A DNA stretch of 64,000 bases from Streptomyces flaveolus (GTDB lineage: Bacteria; Actinomycetota; Actinomycetes; Streptomycetales; Streptomycetaceae). The translations under genes were made by a program, and so were the position numbers. The stretch is taken from NCBI RefSeq assembly GCF_014648815.1, contig NZ_BMRV01000019.1, forward strand, positions 56,216 to 120,215, read 5' to 3'. Positions 33,870-41,590 of the stretch are shown here, in pieces. The notes under the pieces are model-generated. The model did not search any database and was not told the origin of the DNA. It saw only the letters and a list, made by a program, of their open reading frames with translations. Numbering within the stretch: the stretch's first letter is position 1; each line of letters opens with the position of its first letter.

Positions 33870-35182
33870 GCGGTCGCCTCCGCAGCCGCGCGGGCCGCCG
33901 CCGGAAGGGCGTCGGCGATGCGCTGGACGGCCCGCTCGTCGTGGGCGGTGGACACGAACCAGGACTCGAAGGAGGACGGCGGCAGATAGACGCCGTTCGC
34001 GAGCAGCGAGTGGAAGAACGCGGTGAACCGGAAGGACTCCTGCGCCTTGGCGTCCTCGTAGTTGCGCACCGGCCGGTCCGTGAAGAAGACGGAGAACATG
34101 TTGGAGGCGGTCTGGAGGGTGTGCGCCACGCCCTCCTTGGTGAGCGCCTCGGTGACCAGGCCCTGGATCTGCTCCGAGACCGCGTCGACCTTGGCGTACG
34201 CCGCGTCGTCGAGCAGTCGCAGCTGAGCGAGCCCGGCGGCGGTGGCGACCGGGTTACCGGACAGGGTGCCGGCCTGGTAGACGGGGCCGGCCGGGGCGAG
34301 GTGCGCCATGACGTCCGCGCGCCCGCCGAACGCGGCGGCGGGGAACCCACCGCCCATGACCTTGCCGAAGGTCATCAGGTCGGGGACGACGCCCTCGACG
34401 CCGTACCAGCCGGCCCTGCTGGTGCGGAAGCCGGTCATCACCTCGTCGGACACGAACAGCGCGCCGTTCGCGGCGCAGGCGTCCTTGAGTCCCTGGTTGA
34501 AGCCGGGCAGCGGCGGCACGACACCCATGTTGCCGGGCGACGCCTCGGTGATCACACAGGCGATCTCACCCGGGTGGGCGGCGAAGGCGGCGTGCACGGC
34601 GTCGAGGTCGTTGTACGGCAGGACGATCGTGTCGCTCGCCTGGGCGCCGGTGACGCCCGGGGTGTCGGGCAGCGCGAACGTGGCGAGGCCGGACCCGGCG
34701 GCGGCGAGCAGCGAGTCGACGTGACCGTGGTAACACCCGGCGAACTTGATCACCTTGGTGCGCTGCGTGAACCCGCGGGCGAGCCGGATGGCCGACATGG
34801 TGGCCTCGGTCCCGCTGGACACGAGCCGCACCTGCTCCAGCGGCGCGACCCGCTCGGTCATCGCCTCCGCGAGGGCGACCTCACCCTCGGCCGGCGTGCC
34901 GAACGACGTCCCGCGCGCGACCGCCTCCTGCACGGCGGCGATCACCTCGGGGTGCGCGTGCCCGAGGATCATCGGACCCCAGGAGCAGACGAGGTCGACG
35001 TACTCCCGCCCGTCCGCGTCCGTCAGATACGGCCCGGTGCCGGACACCATGAACCGGGGCGTGCCGCCGACGGCGCGGAACGCCCGCACCGGGGAGTTCA
35101 CCCCGCCCGGCGTGACGGCCGCCGCACGGTCGAACAGAGCCTGCGAGGCCGGTGCTTCGTATGGATATGCCAGTTCGCTCAT
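33866..35182 (-). CDS. hemL: Glutamate-1-semialdehyde 2,1-aminomutase (HemL)
   Basis: 438 aa PLP enzyme that makes 5-aminolevulinate, the heme precursor, in the C5 pathway. Diagnostic parts: FDRAAAVTPGGVNSPVRAF at the N-terminus, FVSDEVMTGFRTSRAGWYG, the PLP lysine in LMTFGKVMGGGFPAAAFGG and YQAGTLSGNPVATAAG. Full length. ATG 35182. It heads the long minus-strand series leading to the cytochrome c maturation genes, a sensible pairing of heme supply with heme use. Confidence 0.95.
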   Translation of the reverse strand: MSELAYPYEAPASQALFDRAAAVTPGGVNSPVRAFRAVGGTPRFMVSGTGPYLTDADGREYVDLVCSWGPMILGHAHPEVIAAVQEAVARGTSFGTPAEGEVALAEAMTERVAPLEQVRLVSSGTEATMSAIRLARGFTQRTKVIKFAGCYHGHVDSLLAAAGSGLATFALPDTPGVTGAQASDTIVLPYNDLDAVHAAFAAHPGEIACVITEASPGNMGVVPPLPGFNQGLKDACAANGALFVSDEVMTGFRTSRAGWYGVEGVVPDLMTFGKVMGGGFPAAAFGGRADVMAHLAPAGPVYQAGTLSGNPVATAAGLAQLRLLDDAAYAKVDAVSEQIQGLVTEALTKEGVAHTLQTASNMFSVFFTDRPVRNYEDAKAQESFRFTAFFHSLLANGVYLPPSSFESWFVSTAHDERAVQRIADALPAAARAAAEATA

Positions 35183-35702
35183 GACCTGCGACTTCTCCGA
35201 CCTTCTCGACCTTCTCCGACTTCTCGGACCCTGCTCCGGCTCTGGTTGCCCAGGGTGACCTCATTCAGGGTAGACAACCCGCCCGAACGCCGTGCCGTCT
35301 GCCAGACTGGAGCCCGTCCACGCAGCTCATTCGGGCGGCGCGGACCGGGGCCGCCGGCTCCTGCGGGCATCTGACGGCCAGGTGACGGCCAGATGTTCAC
35401 CGCACGTTTCGGCGAGCGGCCGTGGGGGAGGTCACTGACACGATGATCGGGTTGCGCGGCGGGGGTCACGCGTCCTAGAAAAGCAGTCGGGTGGAGATAT
35501 GCATCGCGGTGGCGGACTGGGCGAGGGGACCGACGACCTGGGTCCTCGACGTGCCCGGCGGGGAAGGCACCGACGCGACGCGGAGGACACCGCCGAAGCA
35601 CGCGAGACACGTCAGGCACACGGTGCGCCGATCGAGCCCGACCGGACCGACCGACGGGTCGGCCGACCGGGGGCGGGGAGCGGGAATGGTGGTCGGGTGG
35701 GG
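35183..35702. other. 520-bp spacer between hemL and the next gene
   Basis: The spacer holds the hemL promoter region and the leader of the plus-strand gene. Repeats of the CTTCTCCGACC type (35190-35230) sit just upstream of hemL. An in-frame ATG at 35499 could extend the downstream gene by 68 Arg-rich residues, but those look non-coding. Nothing else is recognised. Confidence 0.4.
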
Positions 35703-36134
35703 GTGACGTACAAGTACTTCGGCGCGCCCGACGGCGCGACCGCGGCCCGCGTCCCGATCTCGATGCGTCCCGAGGAACTCGGCGGCGACGAGCTCGGGAT
35801 GAACGGCATGTTCACCAAGATCAAGCCGGAGACCATGGCGGCCATGGTCCTCACCGGCATCGAGGGCGTGCCCCTGCACAAGGTGCCCCCGCTGGAGCTG
35901 GTCGTCCTGCACCCCGACTACGCGGTCGTGAAACTCCCGATGACGGTCGTCGACCCCCTGCGCGGCATCGGCGAGGAGGCGGTCGGCGCGGCGGCCTTCA
36001 TCTGGTCGACGGTCCCGGACCGGGGCGGACCGCGGGACGCGTTCAACGTCTACCAGTTGCTGCACGAGTGGCAGGACTTCTCGCACCGGCTGCATGAGGC
36101 GGGGCACCAGCCGTATTGCCTGGTGTGGCCCTGA
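35703..36134 (+). CDS. Conserved hypothetical protein, hemL-adjacent
   Basis: 143 aa from GTG 35703 (MTYKYFGAPDGATAARVPISMRPEELGG). No domain is recognised. The protein is mainly soluble, with a central EGVPLHKVPPLELVVLHPDYAVVKLPMTVVDPLRGIG and a C-terminal LLHEWQDFSHRLHEAGHQPYCLVWP rich in His/Trp. It resembles a conserved streptomycete family of unknown function. Other in-frame starts are 35697 and 35499. It is divergent from hemL and followed by a clear terminator. Its ending marks the left edge of the arsenic island. Confidence 0.65.
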   Translation: MTYKYFGAPDGATAARVPISMRPEELGGDELGMNGMFTKIKPETMAAMVLTGIEGVPLHKVPPLELVVLHPDYAVVKLPMTVVDPLRGIGEEAVGAAAFIWSTVPDRGGPRDAFNVYQLLHEWQDFSHRLHEAGHQPYCLVWP

Positions 36135-36153
36135 GCTGGGGTTCGTGGGGGTC

Positions 36154-36177
36154 GGGCGAGGTCTTCGGGCCTCGCCC
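36154..36177 (+). terminator. Terminator with T tract after the hypothetical gene
   Basis: GGGCGAGG (36154-36161) pairs with CCTCGCCC (36170-36177) around an 8-nt loop and is followed by TTTT. It lies 20 bp after the stop of the plus-strand gene. Confidence 0.85.
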
Positions 36178-36210
36178 TTTTGCGTGCCGGGGAGGGGCCG
36201 TCAGGCGGCC

Positions 36211-36258
36211 AGGGCACATTGAGGGCACATCGGTTCTGCTGGGGCGGTGATGTGCCCT
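36211..36258. repeat. AGGGCACAT repeats at the edge of the arsenic island
   Basis: AGGGCACAT occurs at 36211-36219 and 36222-36230 in direct order, and its exact complement ATGTGCCCT at 36250-36258. They lie between a normal chromosomal gene with terminator and a truncated MFS gene, where a recombination junction could be. Not a proven attachment site. Confidence 0.35.
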
Positions 36259-36287
36259 GAGGCTCTCCGGTCTCCGACGGCTCCGTG

Positions 36288-36554
36288 TTGGGAGCCGTAG
36301 CGACCACCAGCAGGCTGGTGACGCCGAGGCCCGAGCCGATCGTCATGACAGCGCGGGGACCACGCCGGTCGAGGATGCGCCCGACACGGATTCCGGCGAG
36401 CGCGGAGGCTACGAGGCCGAGTGAGAACGCCGCCGTGGTCGCTCCGGCCGACCAGCCTGTCGCCTGGGTGATCTGTGGGTTGAGGACGGGGAAGGCGTAG
36501 TAGACGATGCCCCAGCTCACGATCTGCGTCAGGCAGAGGGCGGGTAGAGCGGCG
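36288..36554 (-). pseudogene. Truncated MFS transporter
   Basis: The minus strand encodes the first two or so helices of a major facilitator: CLTQIVSWGIVYYAFPVLNPQITQATGWSAG and ASALAGIRVGRILDRRGPRAVMTIGSGLGVTSLLVVATAP, with the loop motif GRILDRRGPR of MFS proteins. After about 36288 the reading frame runs into unrelated Pro/Arg-rich sequence and ends at 36050. A full transporter needs some 400 residues, so the gene is cut after roughly 85. The N-terminus runs into the terminator of the flavoprotein gene. MFS genes are often part of arsenic islands, so this is probably a remnant of one. Confidence 0.75.
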
Positions 36555-36594
36555 CGGGGCCGCGACCGGTCCCCTGTTCCGGTCGCGGCCCCGC
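36554..36594 (-). terminator. Strong hairpin after the ars flavoprotein gene
   Basis: A 16-bp stem (36554-36569 with 36579-36594) has a 9-nt loop TCCCCTGTT; the left arm from 36555 reads CGGGGCCGCGACCGG. It begins 22 bp downstream of the minus-strand flavoprotein stop. No T tract is evident. It overlaps the likely first codons of the broken MFS gene. Confidence 0.75.
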
Positions 36595-36615
36595 TGTCGC
36601 GGGTGTCGAGGCCGG

Positions 36616-38013
36616 TCAGGAGCCGCAGCAGCCGCCCGCCGAAGCGTCCTCAGCAGCGGCGCTCACTGCCGCGGGCGCGGCGAGCTGGACGAGCTGGGGT
36701 TCCGGTGCGGCGCAGCAGCCGCCGCCTTCGGTCTGCTGAGCGTCGGGGGTGTCGAACAGGCCCGCGCCCCCGCAGACGCCGGTCTCGGGGAGGGTGAGTT
36801 CGACGCGGTCGGCGGAGTCGAGGTCGCCGGCGATGGCCGCGGCGACGGAGCGGACCTGCTCGTACCCGGTCATGGCCAGGAAGGTGGGGGCGCGGCCGTA
36901 GGACTTCATGCCGACCAGGTAGATGCCCTGCTCGGGGTGGGAGAGCTCGCGGTGCCCGTGGGGGTAGACGGTGCCGCAGGAGTGCTGGTTGGGGTCGATC
37001 AGCGGGGCGAGTTCCACAGGTGCCTGGAGGCGCTCGTCGAGGTTCAGGCGGATCTCGGAGAGGAAGGACAGGTCGGGACGGAAGCCGGTAAGCACGATCA
37101 CCTCGTCCACGGGCTCCAGGCGGCGGCCGTCCTCGCCCACCAGGACCAGGCGTCCGTCGGCGTCGCGTTCGAACGCCTCGGTGCGGAAGCCGGTGACCGC
37201 GTCCGCGTGCCCCTTGTCGACAGCGGCCTTCGCAGCGAGGCCGAGGGCGCCGCGTGCGGGGAGCTGGTCGGCGGTGCCGCCGCCGAAGGTGGAGCCGGAG
37301 ATGCCCCGGCGCAGGACCCACACCGCGCGCGTTCCCCCGCCGTCCTCGGACTCGGCCAGCTCGTCGAGGTACGCGAGCGCGGTGAACGCGGAGGCGCCCG
37401 AACCGATGACGGCCGTGCGCTTGCCCGCGTACCGGGCACGGACGGCCGGGTTCCTCAGGTCCGGCACGCGGTAGCTGATCCGGTCGGCCGCAGCCTTCTC
37501 CCCGAGCGCGGGCAGGCCGCTGCCGCCGGCCGGGCCGGCCGTGGCCCAGGTACCGGAGGCGTCGATCACCGCGCGGGCCCGGATGCGCTCCTCACGGCCG
37601 TCGGCGTACTCAACATGCACGACGAAAGGCTGCTGTTCCCGGTCGGCGTCGACAATCCGGTCACGGCCCTCCCTGGAGACACCCGTGACGGTGGCGCCGG
37701 TGCGAACCTTGTCACCGAGAGTGTCGGCGAGCGGCTGAAGGTACTGCTCGGCCCAGTCGCCGCCGGACGGGTACGTCGCCGGGTCGGGCCGGGTCCAGCC
37801 GGTGGGGGCCAGGAGCTTCTCGGCGGCCGGGTCGACGACCTCACCCCAGGTGGAGAACAGCCGCACGTGGCTCCACTCACGCACGGCCGCGCCGGCCTTG
37901 TCGCCCGCTTCCAGAACGAGGGGCTCGATGCCGCGCTCGATGAGGTGGGTGGCTGCGGCCAGTCCGGCGGGGCCGGCCCCGACGACGATGACGGGGAGCT
38001 GCTGGGTGCTCAT
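36616..38013 (-). CDS. FAD-dependent oxidoreductase with Cys-rich tail (ArsO-like)
   Basis: 465 aa flavoprotein. The FAD motif is VIVVGAGPAGLAAATHLIERG and an NADPH-type motif is TAVIGSGASAFTALAYL; LTGFRPDLSF is the ATG-like motif of such oxidoreductases. The C-terminal 60 residues hold three Cys clusters (VCGGAG, GGGCCAAP, GGCCGS-end) that could bind As(III). Proteins of this type occur in streptomycete ars operons, where a flavin-binding monooxygenase is called ArsO; the link to arsenic here rests on the flanking arsR. ATG 38013. A 56-aa Cys-containing gene precedes it and a divergent arsR lies 283 bp away. Reaction unknown. Confidence 0.8.
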   Translation of the reverse strand: MSTQQLPVIVVGAGPAGLAAATHLIERGIEPLVLEAGDKAGAAVREWSHVRLFSTWGEVVDPAAEKLLAPTGWTRPDPATYPSGGDWAEQYLQPLADTLGDKVRTGATVTGVSREGRDRIVDADREQQPFVVHVEYADGREERIRARAVIDASGTWATAGPAGGSGLPALGEKAAADRISYRVPDLRNPAVRARYAGKRTAVIGSGASAFTALAYLDELAESEDGGGTRAVWVLRRGISGSTFGGGTADQLPARGALGLAAKAAVDKGHADAVTGFRTEAFERDADGRLVLVGEDGRRLEPVDEVIVLTGFRPDLSFLSEIRLNLDERLQAPVELAPLIDPNQHSCGTVYPHGHRELSHPEQGIYLVGMKSYGRAPTFLAMTGYEQVRSVAAAIAGDLDSADRVELTLPETGVCGGAGLFDTPDAQQTEGGGCCAAPEPQLVQLAAPAAVSAAAEDASAGGCCGS

Positions 38014-38043
38014 GATGCTCGGTCTCCTCTGGGGATGAAGGGG

Positions 38044-38214
38044 TCAGCGCGCGTGGGTGAAGGCGGTCATCTGGGCGTGCCGCCGACGTGCCGCCACGCG
38101 GGAGGCGCTGTCGCTGACCTGGGCGCAGCCGTCGCAGAAGGTGACGCCGACCAGGTGGCGGGTGGTGCGGCGGACCCGGGCCGCGGTGAGAACCGTACGG
38201 AGGACGGTGGTCAC
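38044..38214 (-). CDS. Small CxxC protein before the ars flavoprotein
   Basis: 56 aa, very basic, opening MTTVLRTVLTAARVRRTTRHLVGVTF and carrying one CDGCAQVS motif. No domain is recognised. GTG 38214 is the preferred start since it lies downstream of the candidate ArsR operator. It lies 30 bp before the flavoprotein gene on the same strand and is likely co-transcribed. Similar short proteins occur in streptomycete genomes; a metalloid-binding role for the CxxC is possible but unproven. Confidence 0.55.
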   Translation of the reverse strand: MTTVLRTVLTAARVRRTTRHLVGVTFCDGCAQVSDSASRVAARRRHAQMTAFTHAR

Positions 38215-38230
38215 GACGACCCCTTGATTC

Positions 38231-38284
38231 GATACTTGTCGATGTCCCTGCACCTCGGAGCTTGCCACCCGTATCGACGAGTGT
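38231..38284. promoter_or_regulatory. Candidate ArsR operator in the divergent ars spacer
   Basis: ATACTTGTCGAT (38232-38243) and ATCGACGAGTGT (38273-38284) are inverted copies matching at 10 of 12 positions, 29 bp apart. They lie between the small CxxC gene and arsR, covering both promoters. ArsR repressors bind such imperfect inverted repeats. Confidence 0.5.
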
Positions 38285-38296
38285 CAACATAGACGC

Positions 38297-38662
38297 ATGT
38301 CGAAATCAGAGGTCGTGGAACTGCCCGTCCTGCAGGACGGCGACGTCGTGCCGTGCTGCCCGCCGATCACCGCCGGGGAGCTGTCCCCGGCGGACGCGGA
38401 GAAGATGGCCGCCATGTTCAAGGCACTCTCCGACCCGGTGCGCCTGCGGCTGTTCTCCAAGATCGCCTCCCACCCGGGCGGCGAGGCGTGCGTGTGCGAC
38501 ATCGCCGACGTCGGGGTCTCCCAGCCGACCGTCTCCCACCACCTCAAGAAGCTGCGCGAGGCCGGACTGCTGACCTCCGAGCGGCGCGGCACCTGGGTCT
38601 ACTACCAGGTCGCCCCGTCCGTGGTGGCGGCCATGGCGGCCATGCTCGACCTGCGCGGCTGA
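38297..38662 (+). CDS. arsR: ArsR-family arsenic-responsive repressor (first copy)
   Basis: 121 aa winged-helix repressor. The DNA-binding region reads EACVCDIADVGVSQPTVSHHLKKLREAGLLTSERRGTWVYYQV. The CVCD pair at the start of the recognition motif is the As(III) site of E. coli-type ArsR, and an extra CC pair (VVPCCPP) near residue 20 could be a third ligand. Metalloid binding releases DNA. ATG 38297. Divergent from the flavoprotein gene, with an inverted repeat between them. Confidence 0.9.
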   Translation: MSKSEVVELPVLQDGDVVPCCPPITAGELSPADAEKMAAMFKALSDPVRLRLFSKIASHPGGEACVCDIADVGVSQPTVSHHLKKLREAGLLTSERRGTWVYYQVAPSVVAAMAAMLDLRG

Positions 38663-38687
38663 CCGCCGCCATGAGCCGGGTCCGCGG

Positions 38688-38992
38688 TCAGGCGCCGCAG
38701 CCGGGCGGGCAGCAGCGCAGCAGGTACTCCTTGAGGGCGTCCAGGCGATGGGCCATGGTGGCACCGTCGGCGCGGTGGACGTCGGACGGCAGTGGTAGCG
38801 CCGGAGGTATCCGTCGCATGTACGGCCCGTTGGGTGTCTCCGCAGCGAGTCCCACATGTGCTGCCAGGCCCCGCCCGACGCCGGTTCGGCGTCGAGGATG
38901 GTGAAGTCGATGCCCTGACGACGCAGGTGATAGCCGGCGGCGAGCCCTGCTTGGCCACCGCCGGCCACCACCACATCCACGTGCTGCGTCAC
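38688..38992 (-). pseudogene. Truncated flavin monooxygenase (ArsO-like)
   Basis: The minus strand begins well: VDVVVAGGGQAGLAAGYHLRRQGIDFTILDAEPASGGAWQHMWDSL is the FAD-binding N-terminus of a flavin monooxygenase. After about 55 residues, near 38830, the protein loses all similarity. In another frame the stretch to 38688 encodes MAHRLDALKEYLLRCCPPGCGA and a stop, which could be the Cys-rich tail of the same gene after a central deletion. A complete enzyme would need some 350-450 residues. The GTG at 38992 overlaps the acr3 stop, so this was once the third gene of arsR-acr3-arsO. The tail assignment is uncertain. Confidence 0.7.
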
Positions 38993-40098
38993 GGGGTCGT
39001 AGTCACCGCGTCGGCGGTGAACTTCTTGCGCCAGGCGAGCGCGACGTGGACGAGGCCGATGAGCACCGGGACTTCGATGAGCGGTCCGACGACGCCGGAC
39101 AGGGCCTGGCCGGAGGTGACGCCGAAGGTGGCGATGGCGACCGCGATGGCCAGCTCGAAGTTGTTGCCCGCCGCGGTGAACGCCAGGGTGGTGGTCCGGT
39201 CGTAGGCCAGCCCCAGGCTCTTGCCGAGGAGGAAGGTGCCGAAGAACATGACCGCGAAGTACACCAGCAGCGGCAGCGCGATGCGGGCGGCGTCCAGCGG
39301 CTGGGAGGTGATGGTCTTCCCCTGCAGGGCGAAGAGGATCACGATCGTGAACAGCAGCCCGTACAGCGCCCAGGGGCCGATCTTCGGCAGGAAGCGGGAC
39401 TCGTAGCTCTCGCGGCCCATCTTCTTCTCGCCGATCCGGCGGGTCAGGAAACCGGCCAGCAGCGGGACACCCAGGAAGACGACCACGTTGAAGGCGATCT
39501 CCCCCATCGAGATGTCCAGGTGCTCCCCGTCACCGAGCCCGAGCCAGCCGGGCAGCAGGTCGAGGTAGAACCAGCCCAGCAGGCCGAACGCCAGGACCTG
39601 GAAGACCGAGTTCAGCGCGACGAGCACGGCCGCGGCCTCGCGGTCGCCGCAAGCGAGGTCGTTCCAGATGATGACCATGGCGATGCAGCGGGCCAGACCC
39701 ACGATGATCAGGCCGGTGCGGTACTCCGGCAGGTCCGGCAGAAAGATCCAGGCCAGGGCGAACATCACCGCGGGTCCGAGGACCCAGTTGATGACCAGGG
39801 AGGAGATCATCAGCTTGCGGTCACCGGTGACTGCGTCCAGCTTGTCGTAGCGGACCTTGGCCAGGACCGGGTACATCATGATCAGCAGACCCAGGGCGAT
39901 GGGCAGGGAGACGCCGCCGACCTCCACCTTCGCCAGCGCGTCGTTCAGCCCGGGGATCAGTCGCCCGAGCCCGAGGCCCACGGCCATGGCGATGAGGATC
40001 CACACCGCTAGGTAGCGGTCGAGGGTGGAGAGCCTCTTGACGATCGAGTCGTCCCCGACCCCGGCCGGAGCGGAGGTGGTGGGCTCGGTGGAGGTCAC
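38989..40098 (-). CDS. acr3: ACR3-family arsenite efflux permease
   Basis: 369 aa membrane permease with about ten helices that exports As(III). The conserved Cys is in VGLARCIAMVIIWNDLACGD, the active-site motif of ACR3. Other family stretches: LPIALGLLIMMYPVLAKV and LAFTAAGNNFELAIAVAIATFG. GTG 40098 overlaps the arsR TGA, so pump and repressor are coupled. The N-terminal 25 residues are a disordered Ser/Thr/Pro stretch. The gene is intact even though the gene after it is broken. Confidence 0.93.
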   Translation of the reverse strand: MTSTEPTTSAPAGVGDDSIVKRLSTLDRYLAVWILIAMAVGLGLGRLIPGLNDALAKVEVGGVSLPIALGLLIMMYPVLAKVRYDKLDAVTGDRKLMISSLVINWVLGPAVMFALAWIFLPDLPEYRTGLIIVGLARCIAMVIIWNDLACGDREAAAVLVALNSVFQVLAFGLLGWFYLDLLPGWLGLGDGEHLDISMGEIAFNVVVFLGVPLLAGFLTRRIGEKKMGRESYESRFLPKIGPWALYGLLFTIVILFALQGKTITSQPLDAARIALPLLVYFAVMFFGTFLLGKSLGLAYDRTTTLAFTAAGNNFELAIAVAIATFGVTSGQALSGVVGPLIEVPVLIGLVHVALAWRKKFTADAVTTTP

Positions 40099-40403
40099 GG
40101 GCAGGCCCTCTTGTTGTCGGCGGCGTTGCGGGCGGACTCGGCCAGATCGGCGAACTGCCCGGCGAGCTGGGCGATGACGTCGGGGCGCAGCTTGTAGTAG
40201 GTGAAGCGCCCGCACGGCTCGGTCTCCACGACCCCGGCCTCGCGCAGGACCCTCAGGTGGTTGGAGAGGTTGGTCTGCCGGGCGCCGGTCTCCTCGACGA
40301 GGTGGGTGGTGCACAGCGTCTCGCGGGCCAGCAGGGTCACGATCCGGAGCCTGAGCGGGTCGGCCAGAACCCGGATCAGGTCAGTGTCGACTGACGTCAT
40401 CAT
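40095..40403 (-). CDS. arsR: ArsR-family repressor (second copy)
   Basis: 102 aa winged-helix repressor, different in type from the first copy. It reads RLRIVTLLARETLCTTHLVEETGARQTNLSNHLRVLREAGVVETEPCGRFTYYKL. Cysteines lie at LCTTH, EPCGR and near the end (KRACP), a pattern unlike CVCD, so its metal site differs. ATG at 40403 or 40400. It heads arsR-acr3 and faces the arsC genes across a spacer with a perfect palindrome. Confidence 0.9.
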   Translation of the reverse strand: MMTSVDTDLIRVLADPLRLRIVTLLARETLCTTHLVEETGARQTNLSNHLRVLREAGVVETEPCGRFTYYKLRPDVIAQLAGQFADLAESARNAADNKRACP

Positions 40404-40404
40404 G

Positions 40405-40452
40405 GGCTGATACTGTCACATCACTCCGAGCTGATATCAGCCAGGGCTGATG
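40405..40452. promoter_or_regulatory. GCTGAT repeats and perfect palindrome in the arsR/arsC spacer
   Basis: GCTGATATCAGC (40430-40441) is a perfect 12-bp palindrome. Further GGCTGAT copies lie at about 40405 and 40445. They stand between the divergent arsR-acr3 and arsC operons, so ArsR could control both from here. Confidence 0.55.
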
Positions 40453-40490
40453 TGTGGGACTCGCGTCCCTCTGCCCCGAAGGGGGTTCCC

Positions 40491-41123
40491 GTGACCGCAT
40501 CCCCGCCTCCCGTCCTGCCCAATGAGCTCCTCGCGTCGGGCATCGCCCGACGCGCCCTGCGCTACCGCGGGCGCTTCGCCCCGGAGACCATCCGGCGCCT
40601 CGTCACCGACTCCTGCGAACGGCTGGCCGAGCACGCCCGCATCCGCACCCACCTGGTCGTACTGGCCGAGCACCTGGCCCCCGAGCGGCTGGACGCGCTC
40701 GCTCACGTCGAGGGCGCGCCCGGCTGCGGCCTGCCCCGCGTGCTCTTCGTCTGCAGCCACGCCGGCCGTTCGCAGATGGCGGCAGCCCTCCTCGCGCACC
40801 GCGCGGGCGGACACGTGGTCGTCTCGTCCGCGGGCCCGCTCCCGGCCGCCGAGGTCGATCCGGTCGTCACCCAGGTGCTCACCGAGGCCGGCGTGGACCT
40901 CAGCGACGCGTTCCCCAAGCCGCTCACCGACGAGGTCGTGCAGGCCGCCGACATCGTCATCACCATGGGATGCGGGGTCGCCTGCCCCGTCCTGCCCAGG
41001 CGCCGCTACCTGGACTGGCCGGTCACCGACCCCGAGGGCGCCCCGATCGCCGTGGTCCGCGGCATCCGCGACGAGCTCGACGCCCACATCACCGAACTGC
41101 TCGCCTCCCTGCCGAGCACCTGA
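40491..41123 (+). CDS. ArsC-like protein with N-terminal three-helix domain and short P-loop
   Basis: 210 aa. Residues 1-75 form a helical domain (RRALRYRGRFAPETIRRLVTDSCERLAEHARI) that is often fused to actinobacterial LMW-phosphatase/ArsC proteins. The rest matches ArsC: VLFVCSHAGRSQMAAALLA, then VVTQVLTEAGVDLSDAFPKPLTDEVVQAADIVITMGCGVACPVLP. The P-loop is CSHAGRS, C-x4-R, one residue shorter than the C-x5-R of the next gene (CVHNAGRS) and of the family. The downstream MGCG...C cysteines remain. It may be inactive or have changed function. GTG 40491. It precedes the normal arsC by 47 bp. Confidence 0.8.
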   Translation: MTASPPPVLPNELLASGIARRALRYRGRFAPETIRRLVTDSCERLAEHARIRTHLVVLAEHLAPERLDALAHVEGAPGCGLPRVLFVCSHAGRSQMAAALLAHRAGGHVVVSSAGPLPAAEVDPVVTQVLTEAGVDLSDAFPKPLTDEVVQAADIVITMGCGVACPVLPRRRYLDWPVTDPEGAPIAVVRGIRDELDAHITELLASLPST

Positions 41124-41170
41124 ACCCGTACCCCGCACCACCGCAAGAACCACTGACGAAGGAAGAACCG

Positions 41171-41590
41171 ATGCCCTCCAGCCCGCTCGCCTCCGTGCTG
41201 TTCGTCTGCGTCCACAACGCCGGGCGCTCGCAGATGGCTGCCGGATTCCTCTCCCACCTCGCGGGCGACCGGATCGAGGTCCGCTCCGCCGGCTCCCTCC
41301 CGGGCGACCAGGTCAACCCCTCAGCCGTCGAGGCCATGAGGGAAGTCGGCGTCGACATCGCCGGCGCCAAGCCGAAGATCCTGACCACCGAGGCCGTCCA
41401 GGCGTCCGACTACGTCATCACCATGGGCTGCGGCGACGCGTGCCCGATCTTCCCCGGCAAGAAGTACCTCGACTGGGCCCTTGAAGACCCGGCGGGCAAG
41501 GGCGTCGAGGCCGTCCGCCCGATCCGCGACGAGATCAAGACCCGCATCGAAGCGCTCATCGCCGAGATCGACGCCGAGCAGGAGGCGTGA
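41171..41590 (+). CDS. arsC: Arsenate reductase (LMW-phosphatase type, thioredoxin-linked)
   Basis: 139 aa. It reduces arsenate to arsenite for export by ACR3. The P-loop CVHNAGRS (C-x5-R) holds the attacking Cys, and the redox cysteines are in VITMGCGDACPIFPG, followed by KKYLDWALEDPAGKG with the general-acid Asp region. Length fits S. aureus-type ArsC. ATG 41171 follows GAAGGAAGAACC. The adjacent thioredoxin reductase gene overlaps its stop but is broken, so electrons must come from the general thioredoxin system. Confidence 0.92.
   Translation: MPSSPLASVLFVCVHNAGRSQMAAGFLSHLAGDRIEVRSAGSLPGDQVNPSAVEAMREVGVDIAGAKPKILTTEAVQASDYVITMGCGDACPIFPGKKYLDWALEDPAGKGVEAVRPIRDEIKTRIEALIAEIDAEQEA

Noticed and set aside
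35499..35702. N-terminal extension of the hypothetical gene from ATG 35499
   Set aside because: The 68 added residues are Arg/Gly/Asp-rich and look like translated spacer; conserved-looking protein begins at TYKYFGAP.
36211..36258. Possible attL/attR of an integrative element at the AGGGCACAT repeats
   Set aside because: No integrase, excisionase or tRNA gene lies in the window and no matching repeat was seen at the far side of the arsenic island, so only a repeat is reported.
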